64,000 nucleotides of DNA, taken from NCBI GenBank assembly GCA_034509425.1, contig JAVTVJ010000520.1, positions 620,001 to 684,000 on the forward strand. The letters run 5' to 3'. The position numbers and the translations under genes are program-made. Source of the stretch: Eopsaltria australis. Taxonomy: Eukaryota; Chordata; Aves; Passeriformes; Petroicidae. The notes beneath the pieces were generated by a model, which ran no database searches, was not told where the DNA came from, and saw nothing but the letters and a program-made list of their open reading frames with translations. Below are positions 47,380 to 60,262 of the stretch, one piece after another (within the stretch, counting starts at the first letter, position 1; each line of letters starts with the position of its first letter).

Positions 47380-47893
47380 TGATGACATTCGGGTTTTGCC
47401 TTTTTTCCCTTTTATATGTTCCCTGTATTCTTTGCACATACATTTGTAACTCTGTAGCCCGTTGTATTAGTGGCTCGTTTTCCCAGTACTTTTCCATGGC
47501 CTTTCCCCAGGCAGAAAGACAAAAATTCCAGAGCTCCAAGCCCCAGGGGTACAAGGTCCTCTCCTACCTTGGTTCTTCCTGGGAACCAAGGTTGAGAACA
47601 CCTCTTCAAGAAACATTTTCATGGACAGCCAGTGCTGAAAGGGGGGCTCCAGAGAAGGGGCTGGACCTGGGGGGGATTTGAATCACCACTTGTCCTCCTA
47701 ATTGGTGCTTTTTATCAATTATGCTAATTTCCTAAAAGCTGTAAATATGTACTCACCCCTGGAGAGGCTGGGCTTTTATGGACACCTTCCCATAACTGCC
47801 CCTGAGGGCCTTCAAAAATAAAGATCCATTTTTATATCACCTCCTTACTGAAATTATCTCGAGTTTCATTTCCAGGTGGGGAAAAAGGCAACA
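47380..47893 (+). mobile_element. Solo LTR, family C
   Basis: A 514-bp LTR starting TGATGAC and ending GGCAACA, with CCGG and CCAG flanks (three of four match). AATAAA lies near 47818, and TTATGCTAATTTCC is kept. Confidence 0.85.
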
Positions 47894-49276
47894 CCAGGGC
47901 CCTCAGGGCAGCACCCAGGACCCTGCCAGGGGAGTGGGCACTGATGCCCTGGGTGTTACAGGTTACACAGACAGTGCCCAAAGCCACTCAGGGCAGTGGT
48001 GCAGGCAAAGGACGAGCTCAATACCCTTTGTCCCAACATCATAAACATAAAATCATCACAGTTTCACAGAAAGACACAATTACAGCCATCCATTGAGAAA
48101 CACATCCCCTCTCCAGAGGCTGAGCAGCTCGGGACAGTTTCCATTTCTTTGCAGCTTTCACACTGAATGGAGACAGCTCTGACACTGGGATTTCAATTCA
48201 AGGGCCATTTAGGATTGAAAAATAGAGACAGGTTTATATACAAAATGGGAGCATTTCACAAAAACTCTGTCTCCTGCTCACTCTCTGAGAATTATTGTCC
48301 CTTATTATCCAGCAACAAAGGGAGGATTCGCTGCTTTGCCAAGGTGAGCACAATCAGTCCTCCTGTCAGTCTGCAAAATGGGAAAGGAAAATAACATTGA
48401 CCTGAAACCTGAGCCGCGGGGCTGAGGATGCCATGAAACTCCGGAACCCTTTTGTGTGCTGATCCCTGTCCCTCCTCGGGCAGGATCGTGCAGGGAGTAG
48501 GGAATGCAGAGTGCAGTGCTGGGCTCCAGCACCGAGCTCAGGGTGTGGGGCTCACGGGCAGGGCAGGATGAGCCGCTCTGTGACAGGGACTCTGCTCAAC
48601 GTGGCAGCAATTTTTTGCCATTAGCGGCGTCCTGCGGGTGTCATTCAGACTGCCCATCATTTCTGCAGGTGTTTTTGGCTCTGAGAGTGCTGAGGTTCAT
48701 TGTGTAACCCACTCACCCCCTCAGCTCCACGGCTATTTATACCCACGTCCTGGCAGGCAGGGAGAGGCTGGCTCTGCAGCCAGCCGAGGGCTCAGCAGCT
48801 GCTGGTCAGCAGGATGCCCCTTCTTGCTGCCTTCTCCTTACTTTCACAGACTTGCTATAAAGCAGCTTAATGTCAGAAATTCAGAGCCAGGGTGTGGGCC
48901 AGGCAGCCTTGCTTTGATCCAGCTGGATGAGACAGAGGTGCAGGAATGGATTTGGGAGTGATTGATCTCGCTGTCCTGCTCCCCCCTGCAGGGCAGCTCC
49001 AGGGGCAGCCAGGCAGGGGCTGTCAGTCTCCTTTCCCCTGCCAGATGGAGAAGGGAAGGAGATGCTTCCCTTTGGGGAGTTTCAGGTCATTCCCTGCTGC
49101 CCCATCCATTTCTGCCCCCCAAAAAGGAGCCGGGTCCTGCCCTGGCAGCTGCAGCCTCGTGGGGCTCTGACAGCGAGTCCGAAATGCTCCTGGGTATGGA
49201 CACACCTTATGGGAGGTGAATACAAGAGTTACACCTGCACAGCTGGAGACTCTGCTTGAGCAATGGGGAGTGGCAC
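47894..49276. other. Single-copy non-coding DNA
   Basis: No gene or repeat recognised. Confidence 0.45.
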
Positions 49277-49708
49277 TGATGCCTTAGCATTTCAGCCTTT
49301 CTGTTTTTCAGATCCTGCACTGCATTGGTGCACCGCTCCAAACTCCAGATAAAATGCAGTCACTGTCTGCACTTCTTGGTCAGACAGAACAATCCCTCTG
49401 GGGCTGAGATCCAAGGACACCCCACAGCCTCAGGCCCCAAAAACTACAAACAAAAGTGAATTGGGGGGAGCAAACTGGGGGAATGTGACTTCATTACCTG
49501 CAGCTGTAATTGGAGAATTAACCCCTGATATGCCAATGGACCAAACTAATTTCTGTCTGAAAAACTCGTGCCCATTGTCCATGTTGGGTGCAGCCTCTGG
49601 GAGGCTCTGACTGCCCAAGGTGCATCTATTGAAGGCCTTTCATAAATACCCACTTTATTCTCTTAACCTTATCCAGCCTGTGTTCTAGGGAGCCACTCCA
49701 TGGCATCA
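49277..49708 (+). mobile_element. Solo LTR, family A
   Basis: A 432-bp LTR with TGATGCC and GGCATCA ends; flanks GCAC and TCAC match at three of four bases. The octamer position reads ATGCCAAT. No coding sequence nearby. Confidence 0.87.
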
Positions 49709-52239
49709 TCACCAGTTTCTCTGCATCCACGGAGCTGAACGAGGATCCCTGTGATGGGACTGAGGGCTGTGCATGTCCCCTCTCCCTCCCTGTGCACCCT
49801 CAGCAGCCTGGGCACAGAGCTGTGGGGAGGAAACCAGTGCCTGGGAGCAGCTGTTTGGTGCTCAAGCACCCGTCTCACACATTAGAGATGGTGATTTCTG
49901 TGCAGGTGAGTTATTTACAGGCATCAGCAACATCTTCCTGCCTCTGCTGAAGGGCACTGCGAGATGCTACAGCACTGCTGCACCAGAGACACAGCAGAAG
50001 GGAACCAGGTTTGGAATCATGACCCAAAGCCTCAGCACAACATTCTGCACCATCTCAGGACCACTCAACAGGAGAACAGGCACAGAGATGGTACAACTGC
50101 CAATTTCTCCCCATGCAGCAGCCACATGGGGCTTTTAGGTCTATTTTCCATCTCACTGATGGCACCCATATTAACAAACACACCTGGAGCTCACTGGCAA
50201 ACACTGCTGTGGGCCCTTCTGCCCCCAGAGCAGCTCCAAAGGTGCCATGGGCAGAGGAGCAGCTCGGACTCAGGACCCCCCTGGCTCCTGGGAGCCCTGG
50301 GAGGAGCAGACACTCGATATCCTGCTGGATCAGCCCTCGGCGTGCAGGCAGCCAGCAGAGCTGCAAGACTCTCTAAGTGCCTTATTAGGTTTTATTAATT
50401 CTTCTCTAGAAAGTGCTGCCAAGATAGGTGTCGGGCAATTATCTGCAGACAGAGCTGCCACCAGGAATCAGCATCTGCAGAGAGCCCTATCGAGGGAGCC
50501 CTGCTCCCTCTGGAAACGTTCAGTCAGGAGAATTTACAGTGAATGAAGGGGAACTGGGGAGGATTGCAGCACGAAGCAGCCAGGGAGGGCTCTGAGCTCA
50601 CAGCAAAACGATGTGTTTGGAGCAGGGGGGGATTGCATGAGCCCCACCCAGCAACAGCCCCCAGCCCCAGTGACTGCACCCCTGTGCACTGGAGCTGGGC
50701 AGGGGAATTACAGAATTTACACCCCTAAGCCTGTAAAAGCAAAGAAATTCTGTCTCTTCATGCTCTGCAAGTGGGCTTTCAATGGGCATTTCTGCAGAAC
50801 GAGGCTGAGGTGGGACACAGACCTTGCTGGCTGGGCACCTGCTAAAGAAAACACCTCACTCTGAGTGCTCTCTGCCTGTCAGCTCCAATTCTGAGCCAGC
50901 TTCTCCCCTAATTCACAGGCTGCAAGGTTTCAGGATGAGAGGTGGCAGATTCTGTCTCCAGGAGCCTGGAGGATAATTTGGCTGGACTGGCCCCTCAAGC
51001 CCTGACTCTGGACCCAAAAAGCAGCACCTGAACAGAACTCCTGCCCTTCAATGCTGCAGTCACAGCCAGCAGCTCCCTCCCAGCTTTTCCAACACTGGAA
51101 ATTGCCTCCGATGGCTCATCCCTGTGAGAAGCAGGGATGCTCAGGGGTCACGAGCTGGAGAACCTTGTTCCAGGGGCTGCAGCCCAGCCCAGCCCAGCCC
51201 CAGCAGCAGCCTCACCTCACCCAGAGAATTCCCACTGTGTGAACCTGAGGGGCAGAGCAGCTCATCCCACTGTAACAGGCATTATCCATTCATTGCTCAG
51301 CAGAGATACCCAAATTCTTCATCCTTAAAATTAAAGCCTGGCTCTTTGAATCCTGCTCAAGGTGTCTTACCCTGTCTCCCTGTGCTCCCCGTGGTTCTCA
51401 GCTCCACAATTCACACACGCTGCACAGTTTTGCCTTAGGTCTTTAACAAGAGGAGTTTTGCCACTGCTTATTACCGCTAAAATTATGTGTCACCTTGGGT
51501 TTTCCTCGCTCACTTCAGCGCATTCCGCTGCTGTCTCCTCCATCTATAAAAGGAAACTTTATGGCTCTTTGCTCTCCGCTTCTTCAAAATTGCATGCAAA
51601 AAGAAAAATTTCTCTCTCTGTCTTTTCTTTTTATTTTCTTTTTTTGGTTGTTGTTAATATGCAGAAACAGTTTGTGTTGCACGTTCACTGCACAGTGACC
51701 TTCTGGCAGAGCTGCACCACTGTTTGTGGCTGATGTGAACGAGGTTTTACAGTGGCAGGAGAAATGTTGGGGAAAATGAAGGTTCTGCACTGGCTTCTCA
51801 CACCTCTGGGGTTTGGCTCCGCTGCCTCGTAAACAGAGGTTGTGTTAACCTGTAACACTCTCCATCCTGACCTGCTTTTAATGCCTCAACCCCAAAATTA
51901 ACGACACGTTTGTCTGCAGTTGGTGTGGGAGAGGGGTCCCAGAGGTGCCTGCTGAGCTCTATCAGGATACAGGAATGTTGCCAGATGAGGAAATTTAAGC
52001 CCAAATTCCTTAACAGTTTTTCAGTGAGGAGTCTCATCCCAGAAGACTGTCGAATTAACCTGTCTGATATTCCTCTTCTCTACTGGGGCAAGAAAAGCCA
52101 CCAAATAACAGCCCTACTCTTCCTTAAATCCAAGGAACATTCCAGGAAAAAAACCCAAGCCTAAATCCTCAAACAAGGAAGGAATGCAGAGAATCCCAGT
52201 TTCCATAACCCAATGCAAAATTAATTCTTTAATTCTACT
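49709..52239. other. Single-copy non-coding DNA
   Basis: No gene recognised. A short CCAGC repeat lies at 51183-51203, and a T-rich run at 51625-51650. Confidence 0.45.
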
Positions 52240-55123
52240 TGTTGGCTGCTCTGTCAAGCTCCAAGGGACACGGTTCTAAATGATGTAACACAGACTCCTC
52301 CAGAATTTCCTTGTCTCTCATCATTAGCGTCATTTTCACAACTTTCCTCTAACAAAAACAATTAAAAATTGAGGCAAACTGAGTCCTGACATTCCTGCTT
52401 GCAACAGAAGTGGACGTATGGAGAAAAACTAAAAGGGTGTATGTCAGACTGACTTTTTCCACCCTCTATACTTTTAATAAGCCACTAGAAATGATTTTCT
52501 GCATGTACAGAATAAGGCATAAATAAGCACTTTTCTTAGCAGATTTCACGTCTTGCACCTTTTAATATTTTACCACGATCATAAGTTACAAATGAAATGT
52601 ATGAAAAAAATCTGTTTATTGATATAATCAGCACATCTTTAAAAAACAAACACACTAATGTCAAGATGTCCAGCTCTGGTAAAGTGTCAGGAATTTCCTC
52701 ATTGGCTGGGTTATCTTCCACCCAAGGACATCCCCCATCCTTTCCCTTCCCATTCCTGGTCCCCTGCATAATCCAAAGATCTCCCTGCTCTGAAAAGAAA
52801 CATTTTCCTCCATTCTACACCAGAGATATCCATGCCTCCATGTGGAAAAATACCAAATCCAAATCCTCTGCACAGAATATTGCTGCTCCCACTCTCCTTC
52901 CCAGAGGCAACATTCAGGTCTGTGTGACCTCAGGGTTTACCCCCAGCACTCCCAGGCTCCTCAAAATCCACCCTCAGATTCTCAGGCTGGTTCCAGGCAG
53001 GATCCCCAGGCAGCCTTCCCTGCACCTGGGACCAGTTCTGCCTTTAAACTATTCTCCAGTGGATCCTTTCATCCTGAGAGAACACAGTTCCCTTCCCCTG
53101 GAGTCACTGGGATACTTTTGAAGTTGTTTTGCCAGCATCCAGATCGAGCTGGGCTCGGTTTTAATGACATCGTCGTGCTCCTCTCACACAGCTACAAAGA
53201 TTGTTTTGATACTTCAAGAATATTTGACTTGCTAGTCAAAATAAAGTCCTAGAAATTGAATAAAAACTACCCTTGAATACAGAAATGGCTTATTAACATG
53301 AACTTGTTCTGTAGGATACGATCTGGCCTGACTTCCCAATTAGCTCCGACACCGGAGTCTGCTGTTGGAGCCAACTGTGCGAGACACGGGGCTATTAATT
53401 AACTGCTGCAGTTTTCTTCAGCTTTTGTCAGCTCCTAAATTGATTTTTCCCTAAGTGACAGGGTGCGTGGCTAGAGCAAGGGCACAAGGAACATTTCCTC
53501 ACTCCAGAGCTGAGCACATCCCCAAGGACCAGAGTTAGCACAGAGCAGGGCTGGGAACCCCCTGCCCAAGGACCTTCCTCCAGCTCAGGGCTCTGGGGAG
53601 TTATCTGAACACAAACCCAAAATGAGATTGACAAATTTTCCAAGTAAAAAGAGGCACAGAGGTGCAGCACTCTGATCCTACACACCTGCAGCTGTTTGCA
53701 GCCATCAACAGGCACCCAAAAACTGGAGAACAGAGAACACCCCACCCCTACTGCAGCTCCTCACTGCCAAGCCAGCCTGTCTCATGCTATTTTTTATTAT
53801 TACTATTATTGCTGAGATGCAGATGAATTAGTTCTCTCGGGGCTTTGCACAATTTTTTATTTTTGCTAAGCTGCATTTTCTTTTCCAGAAACCTTATTTT
53901 GATGTAAATCTCGTAAACAGGGGACTGGTTCGTTCGAATGCTGAGCACAAAAGCTCTTCCAAAGGAGTAGATCAAAAGTCTGCAGTTGGCTTAATGAAAG
54001 ACAGACTGACAATTAGGCTGGGCAGAACTGTGTGGATGGGGAGGAAAGACAGATTTAAGGGTTTAGTAATTGCCTGAGAGCACATGGAAGAGAGATGCAA
54101 AACAGTGAGGATGGGTGTGGAGGGTGAACCTTCCTTCGTTTTTTGCTGATCTCAATGCCCCTGATGTAAAATGTCCATTGTTAAGGCTCACACAAAACGG
54201 CTGTGCAGATGCTAAGTGCCGAGGCAGATAGAAAATTGAACAAAATTGAAAATATTGAGCCATTCAGAAAGAAATTGTTCAATATTTAAAGCGTTTTCTT
54301 TCAATCAGGTGTACCCATTTCGCTTTCTTTTCAAGCCGTTGCCGTTCCCGAAATGACTACCAGGGGATAATTGTGGTGCTTTTCACAAATGAAGTGGAGA
54401 CGACACAAGAAAAGCAGCCAAGCTGTCAATATCATGTCCAGAATGCACAGATATTGTCATCCCTGACACCAAAGGCATCGATCCTCCCTCTGCTGCCTCT
54501 AACAGCAGGAAAGGGAAGGAGTGGAAGGATGAGGAGGGTTCACTCTGGGAAGAGGCTGGGCTGCCAGCACGGCTGAGGTGCAAGAGAATGCTCTTGGCTG
54601 GGGTTTGATTGCTCCTGAAAGTTCTTTTTTGCTTTGTTTTGAAGAATTCTACCTTACAAATGGGGTAAAACAGAATTGGTGGATAAAACCAGAGGGCAGG
54701 TAGAGCCCAGTTCATCATCACTGGAGCCCATCCGGGAGAAACATGGAAATGAATTAGTGCTGTCCTAAATTCTGTCAGGACCTGCACAGTGGCCTGGAGG
54801 AGGTTTCTGGTGTGGGAACAGACTCATCAGCACCACGAGTGTGTTCCAGGAGCTCCTGAAATAAGAAAGATTGCCACGATATTGGAACCAAAAGTAGATG
54901 AAGTGCAGGAAAAGAGACGCCAGATCACGTCATTTTTACAGAAGCATTCGCTCCCTTTTGAGCCTGAGTAATTTGCAAAGAATTAAAAGCCTGATGAAAC
55001 GAAATGGACTTTTAAAGATGCCTGGCACGCTGCAAAGGAGCTTAGCTGGTGTTTGTGTGGAAGGCTCATTTGCACCCAGTGTGAGTAAATACAAAGTTTC
55101 AGATGAAAAGAAGCAGGGAGGAT
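52240..55123. other. Single-copy DNA with AT-rich candidate regulatory stretches
   Basis: No gene recognised; a 174-aa frame at 52597-53121 shows no domain. AT-rich stretches at 52320-52630, 53225-53450 (with TATTAATTAACTG near 53393) and 54220-54320 could be regulatory. Confidence 0.42.
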
Positions 55124-55243
55124 GAGGCTGGATGGCCCTTGGATCCCAGGAATGTGACCACGCTCACCACTTGCCACAGACATGGCTGGAGCCTGTGCCT
55201 GGATGATCCTTAGGTTCCCTTCCAACCCAAACCATTCTGTGGT
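55124..55243 (+). mobile_element. CR1 LINE fragment, 3' end
   Basis: Shows the CR1 end pattern: TGGATGATCCTTAGGTTCCC, then TTCCAACCCAAACCATTCTG. Its tail stops at the left end of a family A LTR. The 5' boundary is approximate. Confidence 0.75.
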
Positions 55244-55245
55244 CC

Positions 55246-55670
55246 TGATGCCTTAAGTTTCTAGCTTTTCTATTTTTCATATCCTGCACTGCATTAGTGC
55301 ACAGCTCCAAACTCCAGATGAAGTGCAGTCACTCTCTGCACATTTTGGTCAGACAGAACAATCCCTCTGGGCCTGAGATCCAAGAACAGCCTCAGGCCCC
55401 AAAAACTACAAACAAAAGTGAATTTGGGGAGCAAACTGGGGGAATGTGACTTCATTACCTGCAGCTGTAATTGGAGAATTAACCCCTGATATGTGAATAA
55501 ACCAAACTCATTTCTGTCTGAAAAACTTGTGACCATTGTCCATGTTGGGTGCAGCCTCTGGGAGGCTCTGACTGCCCAAGGTGCATCTATTGAAGGCCTT
55601 TAATAAATTCCTACTCTTATTCTCTTTATCTTGTCTAGTCTCCATTCTAGGTTACCATTCCACGGCATCA
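55246..55670 (+). mobile_element. Solo LTR, family A, at a CR1 tail
   Basis: A 425-bp LTR with TGATGCC and GGCATCA ends; flanks GTCC and GCTC match at three of four bases. It sits at the 3' tail of a CR1 copy. The octamer position reads ATGTGAAT. Confidence 0.86.
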
Positions 55671-56932
55671 GCTCTGCCAAGGCACCCCCAGCGCTCACAC
55701 AGGGACAACCACGAGCAGCACAGGCAGGAAAAAACCAAACAACAAAACTCCCCAAAAGTTTTATCTGAAAACTTTTCATCCCAGGGTATCCTGCATGTTA
55801 AGCTCTGCAACCTCATCTCTGGATAAAGATAAGTCAAATAGTTAATGTTGGAAGGGGAAAAAAAAATCCTGCGTTGACTTTTATCTGATCTTAGCTGGAC
55901 ACAGCAGATTATGCAGAACACTACAGAAAGCAGCATAAGCATTTCCTTTGGTACTTGAAATTATCCACATTATCTTAAAAATAAATCATGCCTATTGCCC
56001 CTTTGAAGTTCTGTCACTATTTTTAATCGTGGAGCTGGGGCCTGGCTTTTGAGGTGGATTTGTCAGTAATTTATGCTAATAGATTTCTGCACTGATGCTG
56101 AGTGCATCTCTGGATCTGAGGAGATGCCAGAGCCACGATAACCACGGGAACATCAGCACATCTGCACCAGCCTGGGATGGTGAGCAGAGCCTTGCTGCTG
56201 CCATGGCCCATCCTGCCCCCCACACAAGCTCCCAAAAGCTCTTCCTGGAGCCAAAACCATTGCACAAATGCATAAAACCCAGAGATTTGTCATTTCTTCC
56301 TGTCATGTCTTTTCTTCCTTCTGATAAGAGTCTTACATCTTTAATTTTTTTGTTTTTTAGCATCTATAAATGCAACAGCTCCAGGTATTTTTCAGCTTTC
56401 ATTGTCACTTGAATGTCACTGGCAGCAAACACAGATTTCCCCCCCTCTGATAATGCCCTGGCACGAGGCCGTGGCACATTCAGGGATGGTTTCATCAGAA
56501 GCATAATGCACTAATCTGCTCAATTCCAATTATTTAGCCATATGAGCCATGTAAATCTGACCAGCTCGCAGCAGCTTCAGGCCTTGATGTGTTTGTGAGC
56601 AATTTTGATCCTGCAATTACTTTGGCAGTTTTAAACCTTTACCATGAAGGTGTGAACAAGCAGCCCCTCCAAACCAGCGCTCTTGGAGAAGCTGCTGCTC
56701 CAAGGGCTGAGCTGAGGCACATCTGGAATTCCAGGAACTCAGAAACACACACAGATGTTATCCTAGATCTGGAATTTGATACCAGACCTTGCCAAGGGCT
56801 GGCCCTGGACGTGGCAGCAGGAAATGACCATCCTGGCCCAAAGAAAGCTCTGATAACCAGCACAATGGCAGATGCAAGTGGCTCACCTCCAGGTGATGCC
56901 AGGAGAGGAAAACAAATAATATCTGGTTTCAC
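55671..56932. other. Single-copy DNA
   Basis: No gene or repeat recognised. 55950-56090 is AT-rich. Confidence 0.42.
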
Positions 56933-57442
56933 TGATGCCTTTTCCTTGGTCCTAAAGTTAAGAGCCAGACACAGTTAAGGGATAAAGGGTTTTTATCTTG
57001 GAATTTAGTAAGGATTCTTATGGCAACACTTCACCAAGGTAGAGCTGAAATGCACACCCACAACAGATCACATATATAATTTTATAGACTTTGCAAATTA
57101 GCATATCTAACAAAGATACCCCAATGAGAGGCCTGATATCCCCCTATCCTGAAGTATTCCCCCCTGGATGGGCCTAATTCCAGTTTATAGGATGTGTTCT
57201 AGAGGGGATTTTGGCTTTCCAGCCTCCAGCTGTGGGGCCTTTGGGATGTTTGGTCTTCTGGCCTAACAGAATATTGGGACTATGTAAAGTTATCAGAATT
57301 AATGAATCACAAGTATGCATGCTAAGGGCACTGAGAATACATAAAAGGTATATAAAAGGTATATAAAAGGTATATAAATATATATATATATATATATATA
57401 AAATGTATATAAAAGAAAAGGCAAAAAATCCTCATGGCATCA
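56933..57442 (-). mobile_element. Solo LTR, family B, with TATA array
   Basis: A 510-bp LTR with plus-strand ends TGATGCC and GGCATCA; flanks TCAC and TTAC match at three of four. 57338-57418 holds several TATATAAAAGG repeats that grade into an (AT)n run (57370-57403). In the LTR's own sense this lies close to its 5' end. GCAAATTAGCATATC is present near 57094. Confidence 0.87.
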
Positions 57443-58659
57443 TTACATCACATTGCTGTTAGCAGCAGGGAAGTATTTCACAAAGTAAAACATAAATACT
57501 TTCAGAGTGACTCTAAACTAAGCAATTGCTTTGCTTTGGTTTCACCTCAAACAGCAGAGCTGTGCAAGGCTCTCCAACCTCACTGAGCCTTTGCAGGAAG
57601 CTCAAAAAGGAGCAGTGCTCACCCACAGGCACCTGGCTCAGCCCACCTGGCCAGACCCCACCCAGCCTCCCCCTCCTCAGAGCCAGCACAAAAAAAGTCC
57701 ACACTGAACCAGCTTAATGTAGAATAATGTGAAACGAATCCCCTCAGAATACCTCACCTGTGAAGGGTGATTACATCTCATTTCCATGTAAAGAAGGACC
57801 TTAAATAATATTTAGGTCTTACAGGCTTTGCTCGTGGCTGCGAGGAGGAAGGATGGATGTGTAACCTTCATGGATGAGGGGCTGCCTATTTATTGTCTTG
57901 CACTGGGGGATGGAAGGGCAAATAGATCAGTTTAGAGGAAAGCAGGGGAGCTGAACCCCACACCTGGATGCAGTGACATCATTTTTTGGTGCTGGAGAGG
58001 GAACCCCTCTGTCTGGCTCAGGAAGGAGCCCTGGTCTGCTGAGGACTCACAAACCCCCGAGAAACAACACCTAACAAACCCAGCTCCCACCACAGAAAGG
58101 GCATTTTCACCTCAAAGCCTAAAGATCATGTAGGAACTAGACATCTGAACTCTCTGTCTGCAAACACAGGCCCAATATTTCATAAATAAATGGTTTAATG
58201 ATGGTATCTGTACAGCAGAGGAAGGACAGTGAGGAGGAGCTGGTGAAAATCCCAATATTTGGCAGAGAAGCAGAAGTGAATTGCAGAGCTGGCAGCAGCA
58301 CATGCTGCCTACCTGCCAGCAATCAGCAGTCCCTGGCCTGTAGGCTTTATATTGCACTCTGGATTTAATTTTTTACCCTTTCTCTACAGGATCAGTGAAA
58401 TATCCAGTTTCAATGGATTCTTTCACTCTGTCCTATGGTGTCTTATGGCACCAATTTTCCCCAAGTTCCAGTTCAGCTCCCGTTCCTCCAAATCTCTCCT
58501 GCAGCAAGAGAGAAGTGAAAGAGACAGGAAAAGCATTCATAAATCCTACATGAATAACCAATATCAAATTCTCCTCGAATTTGCTCAAAAGGAAAGAGAA
58601 TCAATTGCAGTCTGTTCTCGCTTCTTTAAGGCAGCCTTATATTGTTTCTAACGAAACAA
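57443..58659. other. Single-copy non-coding DNA
   Basis: No gene or repeat recognised. Confidence 0.42.
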
Positions 58660-58990
58660 AAATCGATATGAAAGTGTTCTTATGGTTCATTTTTTTAAAG
58701 CTCAATACCAGCTGGGCCATTTGGCTGACAATTATGAATGATCTGTTTTGTCATCAGCCCGGGCTCTGCGGCCCGGCCTGCAATCATGTGTTATTGCTTG
58801 CAGGTACATCCCTCACTATTGGTCTGCTTTCCACTTTTCTACAATGATCATTCAGAAATAAAGGGAATTTGCTAATCAATCCCATTGACTCGAAAGCAAC
58901 AGTTATTAATGCCTTCAGTTTGTTGCTGGCTTCTAAACTTTTCGAATCCATTAGCTACGAGCCCCCATTGATTACAAACACACCCCCACA
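58660..58990. promoter_or_regulatory. Candidate conserved regulatory block
   Basis: Repeat-free and AT-rich with an embedded GC-rich palindrome (GCCCGGGC near 58760). It has several homeodomain-like cores, such as GACAATTATGAATGATC near 58728 and GCAATCATG near 58780. Function is inference from composition only. Confidence 0.25.
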
Positions 58991-59341
58991 CAGCATTGGC
59001 TTTCCAAGAAAAAAGAGCAGAGCTTTTCGAGTCCCTTTCCACAAGAGGCACAGCGTGGTGGGAAAGCAGCACGAGATGATCAGGTAATTTCACCACAATA
59101 ACTTCCTTTGTGAGTAAAAGTGACAAAAGCTATTTTTGAAGCGCCTCGTTAGAGATGACTTCATTTCATTTCCAAACAGTGCATTGTTCTCCTTCCCCCC
59201 CTGCCTGTGCTTCCCCGGGTCCTTACATGACACTTTTCTCCTCAACGTTTCCAAAACCTCCAGAGGTTCTCCTGCCCCTCTGTCCTGGCAGACCCAGTGA
59301 GGTTCCAGTGCTGGCCAAGTCCTGAGTAAGCCAGGCTTAAT
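58991..59341. other. Single-copy spacer
   Basis: Nothing recognised. Confidence 0.4.
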
Positions 59342-60262
59342 CAGGCTCTGCCTTGGGCCCCATCTCATTCCCACTGCCCCTGACATGGGAATTAGGGGCT
59401 GCACGAGGCAGCACCCACAGGGCTCACAGCACCCACGCCCCTGATGGCAGCCCTGGGAGACTGGGCTCAAAAAACCCCTTTGCCCCTTACTGGGGAGCCC
59501 AGAGCAGTCCCAGCCCCAGTGGGAGCTGTGCCAGGATGGCCTCTCCCATTCATGATCCATTTTTGGGTGTAGCCCCTGGGGAGCTTCATCTGCCTGAAAT
59601 GAACCTGAAGGGCCTTCAATAAATAGACCTGCTTTTTATTCCCTTTGCCTGGCCTCTGTTTTTAGGTAAGCCCCAAATTAGGGGCTGCACGAGGCAGCAC
59701 TCCAGCTGTGCCTGACACCATGAATTAGGGGCTTGAGCAGGCTCTGCCTTGGGCCCCATCCCAGCAGCTTTTGGCTGCACTCCCACTGCCCCTGACACCT
59801 CGAATTAGGGGCTGCATGAGGCAGCACCCACAGGGCTCACAGCACCCACCCCCCTGATGGTAGCCCAGGAGACTGGGCTCAAAAAATCCTTTTGCCCCTT
59901 TCTGGAGAGCCCAGTGTCCCCAGAGCCATCCCAGTCCAAGTGGAAGCTGTGCCAGGATGGCCTCTCCCACTTGTTACTCCTCATCCATTTTTGGGTGTAG
60001 TCCCTGGGGGGCTTTGTCTGCCCAAAATGTACCTGAAGGGCCTTCAATAAATATAACTTTATTCCCTTAACAGTGTCTGGCCTCTGTTTTTAGGTAAGCC
60101 CCAAATTAAAAGCTGCACAAGGCAGCACCCACAGGGCTCACAGCACCCACCCCCTGATGGCAGCCCAGGAGACTGGGCTCAAAAAATCTTTTTGCCCCTT
60201 ACTGGGGAGCCCGGAGCCATCCCAGCCCCAGTGGGAGCTGTGCCAGGATGGCCTCTCCTGTG
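59342..60262. repeat. Tandem array of long units with an LTR tail
   Basis: A unit beginning CAGGCTCTGCCTTGGGCCCC (59342 and 59738) recurs at about 396 bp. Inside it, CCCACAGGGCTCACAGCACC occurs three times (about 59415, 59827 and 60128), each followed by a block ending GCTGTGCCAGGATGGCCTCT. Two copies then carry a stretch like the 3' end of family A LTRs, with GGGCCTTCAATAAATA (59610 and 60040). The third copy is truncated. No gene frame is supported. Confidence 0.85.

Noticed and set aside
43663..47893. A 4.2-kb provirus bounded by the two family C LTRs, with CCAGGG on both outer sides
   Set aside because: The first LTR has its own exact AGGG duplication, no primer-binding site follows it, no purine tract precedes the second, the interval contains another LTR, and no retroviral frame lies between. 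The 6-bp outer match is probably chance.
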